In this document: one piece after another, positions 1 through 11,700 of the stretch
How positions within the stretch are numbered: position 1 is the first letter of the stretch
How the letters are laid out: every line of letters starts with the position of its first letter
Program-made: the position numbers and the translations under genes
NCBI GenBank assembly: GCA_963556495.2
Contig: OY747707.1
Location: 33,997,871-34,061,870 of the forward strand
Source of the DNA: Valencia hispanica
Taxonomy: Eukaryota; Chordata; Actinopteri; Cyprinodontiformes; Valenciidae
Direction: 5' to 3'
Length of the DNA stretch: 64,000 nucleotides
Notes under the pieces: generated by a model
The model's database searches: none
What the model saw: only the letters and a program-made list of their open reading frames with translations
What the model was told of the DNA's origin: nothing

Positions 1-2309
1 TCCATTACCTAGTGACTCAAATTAATTTACTGGTTTTATTTGGGAGGGTTTTAGATATTCACCTAGAAAAAAAATTGTTAAAATAAATTTCTTTAATGTG
101 TCTAATGCATTAATTTCATGTGTTGTGAATAATGTTTTTTGTTCTTATGAATGGAGATTTTTCCCTATATTTACATCTTGAATGAAAGTAAGCTATTTGT
201 AGCTCATTGGTATGAAACAAAAAACACATTTACTTTCATATCTGTCTTTTGTTAAGTTATTATTTTCTTTACTATTTTTCAAATCTTGTCAATACTATAA
301 ACCTGACTTCCTACCTTCCTAGTTAAGGATATGTTTAGTACCTTTACACCAAATTTTTAGGTTTAGTTTTCCTTTCAAATGAGGTTTACCTTGAAAATCT
401 TTTGTTAAATGGCTGAACCACCGGAAGTTGAACATTTTATTGTTGGCTTTTTTCCTCAACTCAAGCATAAAAGAACAAGTTAAGAAGAAAAGGTAAATCT
501 GAACTGGATGTTGTCACAAACCTAGGACTAGTTTATGCAGGTTCTGTGGTTTCTTCAAATCAAAAACGTTTGGCTCAAAATCCAACTTTGCTTGTTTTAC
601 TTGCTTTGTTCGCATGGAAATACTTGGTGATAATATGGAGTTGGCATAACTGTCCAGCCTTCACCCTGACTCCATCGTACCGACTCATGGCGACGTCTTT
701 TTCTTTCTTGCATTCCTTCTGAAAATTCTTCCCTAAAACTAATCTGTAAAATTTGGGGAAATAAAGTTATATACAAGGTAAAATATTCTTCCAGGACTTT
801 TAAACCTGTGTGTTTAATGTAGGGTAAAGACATATTTTATTTTAGGTGATTATGGTATTAATTAAAGCACCCTACATTTGCTGCACTATTCCAGTAAACC
901 CTTTTCAAACCAGTGACACAAAGAAACATGACAATATCGACAGTGTAAAATATAAAGAGCATTCTGAGCTTGGCAGATAAAACTCTCTTTCACAGTTTAT
1001 AATTTCCTTTAAACAGTTTAACCTGTACAATACGTGACTAATATTTAACGGTTCTGATCAATACAAAGTTAGTCAGCTGTAAGAAACAGATTTAGGCTGA
1101 CATTGTTTGTGTGTAAAAACATATAACCCACACATCTATTGAAGAATTACAGATCGTAGGCTGATATTTCACTGTTTTCCAAAATTCCTGTTTTGGATTT
1201 TTGTTTGTTTTTTTATGAAATTGCAGCTTACAAATATATACTGAATAAGTACATTTTGAAAAGGGGCATTTCTCTTTCAACAACTGTACAATTGTAAGAC
1301 AATAAAACGACACGAAATTATGACTTTCCAAAGAAAGCTTTCATCAAAAGTAAGCTAAAATGAAAGTAGAAAATATAAATTCTACTTCAATAAGATCTAT
1401 GCTAGACAAGGGACTTATAACCAATTCTAATAAAGATTATGAAGCTTTTCCAACCAGTTTGTCTAACTTTTTAATGTTGCAAACAGATTGGACACAGGAG
1501 AAGTTGCTGCTGCATTCTGTTCAGCTTTACATATTTCAGCCAGGATATGACTGATAATCTGAGCTGTGATGGATGCTAATGAGATGCTGAAACAAGGGGT
1601 GATTGAGATGATTGCCTTCAGAACCTAAACTGGCACAACTCTGTTTTGTTCCTATTTGATTGATTTTCCACGCATGTTTACCACTTTTTAACTCTGTCTT
1701 CTTTCTAGTTCGATTAGCTTCTTTCACCTCTGTTGTGACATTTATGTCACAAATCCACTTTTATGTACAGTAAATTACAATGTATAAACAGCTCAAAATA
1801 CTTCATTTTGTGAGCGGTGCATAGCTTTTGCACTTGCATGGCAAGGCTAACTGGATGCTTAGAGACCTAATGGTTCCTGTTAGAGCTGCTCATAGATTAT
1901 ACATTGGAATTTGAAAAGATGGCTTTATAAAGACTCAACTGGGGAAAACAGCGTTCTTTATATGAGGGCTCAAAATGTGGAAGGCCTTACGACTAAATCT
2001 GAATTCTGACTATGAATTCAGGTTAAGACTGAATGAAATTCCTTACTAAGGACTAGCTATAAAGTCAAATAGTTCCCCCCCGTTATTTACTTTTACTGAT
2101 GGCTCATCTGAGACCTGTCAGTCAAAAGGACACGCCCCTTACTATTAATAATTTCAAGCTTAAATTACATCCAAACGAATGAGTTATAAAAAAAATTTCA
2201 CCCCCCCAGAGCTGTCATACCTGTAAACTTGACTTATTATATCTGATAAAATATCTAGTCATAGTGAGACAAATGTAAAAAAAGCGTTTTCTCGAGGACA
2301 GTTCACATG
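1..2309. other. AT-rich intronic sequence, nothing recognised
   Basis: Presumed uxs1 intron, because earlier uxs1 exons must lie to the left. I find no uxs1 exon, no conserved protein motif and no clear repeat end. Short poly-C tracts near 2077 and 2204 are the only local oddities. Confidence 0.5.
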
Positions 2310-4123
2310 AAACCTTTAAACGTATTTACCCACCACATCTCCCAACTCCAACTCAGTAAATAACCTGGTAGATAATTTCCTCTTGAAAATCTCAGACATC
2401 ATTGATTCCATTGCTCCAACTAAAGTGAAAGTGGTCTTAGGTAGAAAGAAATCTCTGTGGACAGGTGATCCACTGGTACGTATTGAAAGAAGGAGTGTCG
2501 ATGAGCCGAGAGAAATTGGCGGAAAACTCGACTCCAGGTTCACTGTGAGATCTACAAAGAGAGACTGAACAGATACCAGTTAACTTTAAAAGAAGCTAGG
2601 GAATCGTTCTTTTCTAAAATATTTAACAGAAACATTAATAATGCACGGACTCTGTTTGCAACAGTGGAAAGACTAACTAATCCTCCAGTAACAGTAGCCC
2701 CTGAACTAAATCCTACCAGGGCCTGCAATGAATTTGCCAGCTTTTTCACTGAAAGATTCTAGCAATTAGACGGTCGGTCTGTAACACTGCACTGAGCCGA
2801 CTACCAAGGTAGAAAAAATGTCAGAATTCCATGGATCAAACCAAAAGAAACTAGAAGAAGTCATTAACTAATTAAGCTCCTCCTCTTACTGTCTTGATAT
2901 CCTACCCACAGCTTTCATTAAGAAAGTTTTCCCTGTCTTTGGGTCTGATCTGATTCAAATAGTGAACTCATCCCTCCTGTCAGGTCTATTCCCCCAGGCT
3001 TTAAAAACAGCAGTTAACAAACCACTACTAAAAAAGAATAATCTGGACAACACGTTAATTCAGAACTACAGGCCAATTTCTAATCTACCATTCATCAGTA
3101 AAATTATTGAAAAAGTTGTGTTTCAGCAGTTAAACAGCTTCATAACAATGACCAACTGTTTTGATGTTTTTCAGTCTGGTTTCCGTGCTCATCACAGCAC
3201 TGAGACTGCCTTCGTCAAAGTTTTTAATGACATTCGCATAAATACAGACTGGTAGAACTACAGTGCTGGTTCTGTTGGACCTCAGTGCAGCATTTGACAC
3301 TGTTGATCATGATATATTATTGGAACGACTGGAGAGCTGGGTCGGACTCTCTGGTACAGTACTTGGCTGGTTCGAGTCTTACCTAAAGAACACGGACTTC
3401 TTTGTTTCAATAGGAAACTTTTCATCAGAACAAACAGAAATCACATGTGGGGTGCCCCAGGGCTCCATCTTGGGGCCCCTCTTATTTAATATCTACATGC
3501 TCCCACTAGCCCAGATTACAATATCCAATAAGATTGGTTACCTAGTCCTCACTAGAACCAGGAAAGTAGAGCACATCACCCCAGTTCTAAAGTCCTTACA
3601 CTGGCTCCCTGTAGCTCAGAGAATAGACTTTAAAATACTTTTACTAGTTTATAAATCATTACATGGCTTAGCACCAAAATATGTTGAAGACCTGTTGTCA
3701 TGGTACCAACCACCAAGACCACTCAGGTCCTCCAACTCTAGCCTACTAAACATCCCTAGACTCAGAACTAAACATGGAGAAGCAGCTTTCACTTTTTATG
3801 CTCCCCTTATCTGGAACAGACTTCCTGACGAGTGTAGAGCTGCTGAAACTCTGAACTGCTTTAAATCGAGACTAAAAACCCATCTGTTTAGAATAGCCTT
3901 TGAGTAAATGCTTGATGTCATATGTATGAAATGTGTTCATGCTTTCTTGCTTTTTTTTTTTATTTTTCTCTTGCTTTATTGTGTATCATGTGTAATGTGT
4001 GTTTCTTTTATGTGTTTCTTTTAAATCACGAAATCATGTAAAGCACCTTGAATTACCCTGCTGTTGAAAGTGTGCTATACAAATAAAATTGCCTTGCCTT
4101 GCCATGCCATGCCTTGCCTTGCC
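2310..4123 (+). mobile_element. L2-like LINE, decayed, middle of RT missing, (TTGCC)n tail
   Basis: Translated fragments in several frames match the fish L2 reverse-transcriptase polyprotein. In order these are the EN-RT linker (IIDSIAPTKVK, FFSKIFNRNINNARTLF), RT (NYRPISNLPFISKIIEKVVF, LDLSAAFDTVDHDILL, GVPQGSILGPLLFNIYMLPL), then abruptly the C-terminal region (HITPVLKSLHWLPVAQRIDF, WNRLPDECRAAETL). The 3' UTR ends in AATAAAATTGCC followed by repeated TTGCC/ATGCC units at about 4090-4123. Stops and frame changes at about 2566 and 3255 make it non-functional. The YADD-containing middle is absent from its proper place at about 3541 and lies downstream instead. Confidence 0.88.
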
Positions 4124-4611
4124 TTACCATAACTATGCAGATGATACTCAGCTATACCTTACGATGTCACCAGGTGACTTTGAACCCATCGAAACCCTAA
4201 GTAAATGCATGAAGAAAATTAATGAATGGATGTGCCATAATTTTCTCCAGCTGAACAGAAACAAAATAGAAGTAATTACTTTTGGACCTAAAAAGGAACG
4301 TTCAAGAGCCAGCCCACAGCTTCAGTTAATACAGATGGAAACTACTGATCAGGCCCGATATTTAGGTGTAGTAATGGACTCAGACCTGAACCTCCAGGGT
4401 CACATAAAGGCAATAACAAGGTCAGCCTTCTATCATCTGAAGAACATTTCTAGGATTAAAAGACTGACCTCGAAAAACTCATCCATGCGTTTATCTTTAG
4501 TCTGATTGATTACTGCAATAATAATTCACAGATCGGCCTACAAAGTCAATCAGACAGCTGCAGCTGATCCAGAACGCTGCTTCTCGTGTCCTCAGAGTTT
4601 GCCCCTTGTAT
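4124..4611 (+). mobile_element. Displaced middle segment of the L2 RT (YADD region)
   Basis: This stretch encodes [54 protein letters not shown] and then, with frame breaks, a weak LIDYCN and QNAASRVL block. It begins and ends exactly where the upstream copy lacks sequence. The catalytic YADD is present but cut off from both neighbours. Confidence 0.85.
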
Positions 4612-5705
4612 CAATGACATAAATTCTACCGGTAATGAGTTTTCTTTAACTAGCCACTTAGCAGTTATGTTAACTGTTGGTAAATGAGTTTAACACATTA
4701 CCCTGCTGTACATGAACAATGCTGATGTCCAGTGATGTTTCTCTTGTCAAAGACGATTGATGACAGCTGATGCTTCCCCATTTTGTTTTGAACCCTAAAG
4801 ATTCGTGCCTCTAACTTTAGTTTAGTTTCATGTAATTCTGCTACGAAATTTTGTCCATAGTCCTCCATGACATAATGCCGACCTTTCTAGTGCTCCTCAA
4901 AAGTATTAATTGTTGGTGGCTCCAAAGGTTGTCAAGAGCCTCTTTAGTAATTGTTTTGCCACTGACCGCTCTCATTGTAAACATGCAGGAAGCTGCAACG
5001 GCTTGTTCGAGTTAGCAACATTAACTAAGGAGGGTGGGGCTTAGCAGAACTGAGCGACAGGTCAATTATCACTTCAGTAGGCCATTAACTTGGGCAAAGG
5101 CCTGGTAACGAGTCATTCATTTGATTTGGGTGTGTTGGAGCAGGGATGCATCTAAAAGCTGCAGAACGATAGCTCTAGAGGACGAGTTGGAGATCTCTGC
5201 TTTAATTTCATGCAGTCGAACACCCAACTCGAAACAGGCATTGAAAGTTAGTTTAGACTTAAATATTGTAGAGTTCAATATTGTTTGATAACAAACATTC
5301 ATCCCCATAATCTTTCCCCACATGTCTGTTTCACTTTTGCGCTTCCTGCTATAGTGCCCCCCCGGAGGCCATTAGCCAGTAAAGAAAATCTGTAAATTAG
5401 CCGGATCATTGTATAGGACGCAGGGTCCAAACATGTGAAAAAAGTAGCCGCTTATAGTCCGAAAATTACTGTATATGTTTATAAAGATTAACAATACTGT
5501 CTTTGTTGCCAATGAAAGTTAACCCTATTTAAGGGATTGTCGTACTCTATTTTTTATATAAAATGTTTGCTAATGTTCAGTACATACTGATGCAGGACTA
5601 AAATTTCCCAGAAACTCGCTTCTTGTTTCCTGCTGATAAGCTGAGCAAGGCTGAGGAAAATTTAAAAGCTTGTGTACCATGACTCCCTTTCCTCTACATT
5701 TGCAG
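4612..5705. other. Unclassified intronic sequence with a possible DNA-transposon end
   Basis: I see no coding exon. The stretch at about 5440-5474 (GCTTATAGTCCGAAAATTAC) resembles the end of a common fish element whose terminus reads as a TATAGTCCGGAAAATACGGTA-type sequence. I found no matching opposite end, so the boundaries are unknown. Confidence 0.3.
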
Positions 5706-8700
5706 GAAGGTGTGGAGGTGAGAGTGGCAAGAATCTTCAATACGTTTGGTTCCCGCATGCACATGAATGACGGACGAGTTGTCAGTAATTTCATCCTTCA
5801 GGCACTACAAGGAGAACCTCTCACTGTATGTATTTTGAGCTTTTTACTTCATCACCTTTCCATTTTTTGTGTGGATTATTCTCAAATAGGTATGCTTGTA
5901 TTTCTTTTTCTGAACACTTGCAGATCTCTCAATGATTGATATGGGTTGTTAAGGTTGCAGCCTCCTAAATATGAAAAAAACTTTTACTAATTAAATTCGG
6001 ATGGGTCATTTTACTTAGGAGATATTGTCTTTTTCTTTAACACAGTGTAATACTACCAATTGATGATTTTTTTTTTAGGTGTATGGTCCTGGATCCCAAA
6101 CTAGAGCCTTCCAATATGTAAGGTAGGCAATTAAACATTTATTTTGCATTTTCATCCCAGATTCTGAACTATTTTTACTCCTACTATATATATATATATA
6201 TATATTTATATAATAGAATTTAAAGATGTTAAAATGAATTGCTGGTGGGTTTTTTGTTTGTGACTCACTAGTGTAAAACAGGTTATTGTTTTGGTTCTTT
6301 TGGTGTATAGATTATATAGAACAAATGCTGTTCATTAAATTCTTTGGGATTTATATTTGGTCTGAGGCAGACTGAAAGAGCTTCTGGTTTGACTCACAAA
6401 TATCAATATTTCCCAGGTTCGAAAACTAGTTATTGGTTTGCTTGTGGAGGAAGAGGAAATTAATTTCAACAGTTTGACAGAGAGAGATCAGAGACGCAGA
6501 GCATTTGAAGTTCTCGTATCTCATCAAACCATGTACCTGCGGCCCTGTGTGACTTTGGTGTTGTATAAACAGTGTCTAGTGAACTTTGGGATTTTAGGCG
6601 TGTTTCCACTATCGGAACTTCAGGGTAATTTATCCAGATCTTTTTCTGACTGGGTAATCTGTTGGCCAGCTCCTCTCAACCTCCGTGTCTCCATACACAA
6701 TCGGCCTTTTAAGGAATCTGCTAAAGACACCCGCTTATCACACTGTTATAGCAGTAAGTAGCATCATTGATCAGGGCAAAAAGGTGCCCACAGCAGCAGA
6801 AATAACAAGAGATCGACATGGAAGAAGCAGGGATTGTTGCTGTGTTTCTGTTTGCTGTTGTCATAACTGCTTCGCCAGTAACTCTCCTTATTTTCCCAAA
6901 GCTGGTTGTTTGGTGACATCTGCTCATTTCCCTCTTGATTAAAACCAATAAGCGCTATTTAACCACAGCTCCCTTTCAGCGACTCTATCGGGCCATTCTG
7001 AGTACATACCCCAGTTTTTGCTGGATTTGTATTGAATATTTTCACGGTTATTTTGCTCTGTTGACTTTGAAAAACATAGTTTGGTGGCTGACTGATATTT
7101 AATTTATCCCTCAGGGGAGGCTGTTCTTCTTGAGAAAAAATGTTATTTTGAAAGGGACAGTTTCTTTCTGTGTGTTTTGGTTTTGATTGCACTCTTCAGT
7201 TGGCCAGTTCTCATGGCATATACAAAACAGAGTTCAATATGTTCAATATGTGAATTGGACTCCTACTTAAGATGGAAAAAACAAAGACTAAAGACATGTA
7301 GACTTGTGCTGTAAAGTCGTGAGTTTCATTTCCCTTGCAATCAGAAAGTAAGCCATTAAGCGTCAAATAACAGAGCAACCCTTTACATAAAGTAAGCCAA
7401 CAGAGACGTGCAAATTTTGCTGTTAATTGGTGCGTTTGATTTATTAACCAGAGGTAACCCTAATTATCAGTCATTGAAAAGAAGTTCATATTTGCTGTAG
7501 CTTCATGATAAAGACCACATGAATGTCTCTCAAACTGAACTCTGTATTAAGTTACTTCATGTTATATAATTGCAGTTATTTATTCCTGATCAAGTGTAAC
7601 CCTTAAAAAAGTAAATTATTAAAAAGTTGGTTTAAAAAAATAGGTTTATGGATAAGGATTTGCCTGCAGCAATTCCTAGTTTAATCCAGACTTGATGATA
7701 TGCATCTGATTGTTGTGGTTAGTCATACGAGACTTGACTTGGACTTGGAAAAATTTACTTGAACTTTTTCATTTTTTGCAAAACTTGTAATGCTTTAAAC
7801 AGTCTAATTTTCCAACATCACAGTAAGCCAATAGTTACAGCAACTTTGTGGCTATTTTATAGAGCCCGACCGATGAAGGATTTTGAAGGCCAATACCGAT
7901 ATAAATATTTGTTGGTTTTAAAATCCGATACTCTGATATATCGTCTGATGTTTATATATATCCCTTTACCTGCACTTTTTAAATTATTTCCATCAAGCTA
8001 CATCAAACCATTCAATCATCAGTTGCTGCCTGCCTTCTAAAACCTACTATTTAGCAATTTAAATCCATTATGTGACCCGTTAATGCTGCGGCTGAACGAC
8101 AGTCTGCAATGGACACTTAACGTTATTGGATTTCACACACGTGTAAAAGAAAAGCTAACTTTTAAGCACAAGCTACGTTTGATACTTTTTCTCTATGTCT
8201 AAATGTTCACTCCTTGCAAGTCTAACTTAGGCTACATTTTACAATACAGGGATTGTAACTAGAGATATGCTAGTTATAAATACAGTAATCATTACTTTAT
8301 TTAGGCAGAATAACTTCGTTGTGGTTTCCAAGCTCATTAATGTTAACGTTAATTAGACCGCTCGATGACGCCCTATTTCCCCACGCGTCAACGGTGTCAG
8401 CCTTGCTGTGACCCCTACACTTAAGAACAGCGAGGTTAGCTGGTAACTGTACAACATCCAAAAGCTCCATAATATCTGCATGATGGTGTACAGGTTTACC
8501 AGTAGCAGTAACAAAACCTGCTCTTTTCCACTGTGGTAATTCATAATGTATAACAGAAAACCCGTAGTTCGAATCAGTGTAAATCGTGACGTCTTTATCT
8601 CTTCCCCATTTGCATGCTTCAATAAGAGCCCTTATCTCAGCACGCTGTGCGCTCTGCTTGCCGTCCAGCTTCCCTGAAACGACAGTCTGTAGTGAATCTC

Positions 8701-11700
8701 CATTCTGCTCAACAACTGCAAAACCTGATCTCAACTGGCCCTGTCCATCTCTGAAACAACAACCATCTGTATAGAGCACAAAACCTGTAGATAAGGGATC
8801 AGACCGTAAATCAGGACGTATTTTTTGAGCAACAGAATTCAGCCGGACACAGTCATGCTGCTCCTCAGAGGCGGTGATTTGGTCAGCCATGTTTATTCCT
8901 TCATGCGTAAAAATAATGTTTGGTGCCTCCAAAACTCTGCTAATCCGCTGCTGACGCAAAGTAGAAAGAGTAAACGTCTCAGAATTAACCAATGCCATGA
9001 CACCATGAGATGTCAAAATATGAAGTAGATAACCCCTAACAATGTGTGATGTTTTTTCCACTAGGTGTGCAATTCCTGCTGCATGTCTCGTGCAAGGTGG
9101 CTGTCTCATTTCAATAGCTTGCAGCTTTATGCTAAGATACATAAGAATGTGTCTCTGACCACCTTTTTTCTGAAACAAAATCCCATTAACCACCCCATCT
9201 GTTTCTGATGTGTTAAGAAAAAATGGACACGTATAGTCAGGAGTGGCTAAATCAGCTGCTTGTGCTAGAGCCTGTTTCAACTTAATAAATGGCTCCTCAG
9301 CTGGTATGTCCCATTCTAATTTAGCATGCAGATTTTTCATACCATGAGCATTTACAAGAGCCCTGAGTGGTGTGGTAAGGTTTGTGTAATTAGGCACATA
9401 ATGTCTGGAAAAATTTGTCAGTCCCAGAAATGACAGCATTGATTTAACAGTGAGAGGTTTAGAATGGGCCAAAATAGCATTCTTGTGGGTGTCCGTCAGT
9501 CCAGCCCCTTGAGCGGTCACCCTTCGCCCCAGGAACTGGACTTCCTGCCTGACCAACTGAAGCTTATCGCGGGAGACTTTGAATCCCTCTTTTCCCAAAT
9601 GTTGCAACACAACTAGAGTCGCTGCTATGCACGTTTCAACAGTAGGGGATGCTAAAAGTAAATCGTCCACATATTGGGTCAGTACACAGCCTGGAGGGAG
9701 CTGTACAGTGCTTAATGACTGCTTCAACACCTGATTAAAAATACCTGGAGATAAAGCAAAACCCTGCGGAAGCCTACTATAACGTAGCTTCCTGCCCCTG
9801 AATGTAAATGAAAAAATATCCCTGACACAAGGATGGAGCGGTAAACAGAAAAATGCATTAGCCAAATCTATGCAGGTAAACCATTTTAAATCAGGAGTCA
9901 GTGATGCCAGAGCTGTATACGGATTCGGTGTAGAAATGGGAGGGGTTCTAAGGGCCTCATTAATAGCACGCAAATCATGTGCCATTCTGTATTTACCAGT
10001 ACCTTGTTTTTCCACAGGAAGAATAGGGGTGTTATATGAAGAGTTTGATGGTTCTAAAACTCCAGCTTCAAGTAAGCCTGCAATAGTGTCTGCAATACCT
10101 TCCTCAGCCTGAGGTTTATGTGGGTACTGAGAACGCCAGATTGGATCAGAATGTTTCATCTCAAATGTGATGGGTGTGGTTTGCACTAGACCAACATCAG
10201 TGGGACCATCTGACCACAAAGAATCAGGCACGACCTTTAAGGCCTCCACTGCATCAGGATGATCTGTTTTTTCTCTGCCATGATTTCTAGAAAGCTGCAA
10301 ATGTTCCAGAATGGTAGTATCAGAGAGCTGCGTGTCTATTTTGTACATCTGAGTAGAAGGAGAAAAAGAGACTGAAGGTATCTGGGTATAAACCCAATCC
10401 CTTAATTCAACTCCCCTCTTAACCATTCCCCCCAAATCTTTAGCTTGATGTTTCGGATGCAACAAAAGCGATATGTGTGGAAGCGCTTCAGCTTCCATCA
10501 TATACCATTTATGCTGCTCTGAAGTCAGATCAGCATACAGTGCCACACCCTCCTTCCCCACAAAGCATGGACCCGAAGCCACAGACCAACTTTGGCCTTC
10601 AAGTTCTGTTTCAAATTGTTCCTGATATAAAGTAGGATCGCTTCTCTCATAAAGGAAGGTCACATGGAAAGGATCAGGCGGTGGAACAAAAGGCTGGAGT
10701 TCAAGCAGCCAAGGCTTCCATCATCTCAGAAAGTCAGCCGCAGAAGATTCATGTGCAGACATCGTAGTCAATCTGGCCCAGAAAATATCAGCCACTTGTG
10801 AAGTGTCATCCTTCAGCAAAAATTGACCACTCATGGTATCACAGCAATGCGTATGTCCATTCGGAAAAGTCACCATAAGTCCATCAGGGGTACATAGGAT
10901 AGTAGCACCAAGTTTGATAAGGAATGGCAATGAATGTCCATGTACGTCTATTGTGAGCATCGGATCCCCCTTTGTCCTGCTCACTAAGGTACTCTGTGGG
11001 CATTGTCAATACTGAGGCCCACTCTGTCCTCCTGGATAGGAGGGAGGAGCCATATGCTGATTCGGAGCCATATGTAGAGGTGGCTGACCGGGAGGTATAG
11101 CGCCCCCTTGTGGGTGTGGGCACTCCCTCACCCAGTGTTCATTGGAGCCACACCTGTGACAACCGTTAGCACCTGGCTGCCCTCTCCCCATGCCTCTAAA
11201 ATCCCCAAACCTGGCCCTGCCACGTGACCTGCCACGAGGCTGCCATGTCCTATAAGGAGCAGTAAATGGCGGATTCGGCGCAGCTCCAGCATACATCACA
11301 GGAAAAGAAGGCAGCACTGTTGCTGATCCAACAGTAGGTGCTGCTTCAGCCACCATCTGCTTCACTTTTTTAGACTGATACAAGTCAGTCAATTTATTCT
11401 GAGCCTCTTTTAACTGTAGTTTTAACAAAGCAGTCTCCATTTTCTTATTCTCCTCAGCGTCCTTTAACGCAGAATCTTGCACGTCTTGTAAATAATATGT
11501 TACGTGTCTTTCCCATGTAGGCTGATCATAAATGTGTGAATCAGGATTCCGTTTCATTAATGTAGCAACAGACTCTGGCATGCCTGCTAAAACTGCTTCT
11601 CTAAACCAAATCCGATTATTTCCCGGATCTCGAGGGTGTTCTCCAGTAACTGCAACCCATTTATCTTTACATTTTGCCATATGTTCTGCGGGAGTAACAT

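Noticed and set aside
1..5700. Earlier uxs1 exons
   Set aside because: I looked for coding of the region preceding [11 protein letters not shown] (including the YxxxK active site) and found none on the plus strand.
9870..10112. Plus-strand open frames opposite pol
   Set aside because: They are antisense shadows of the long RT frame.
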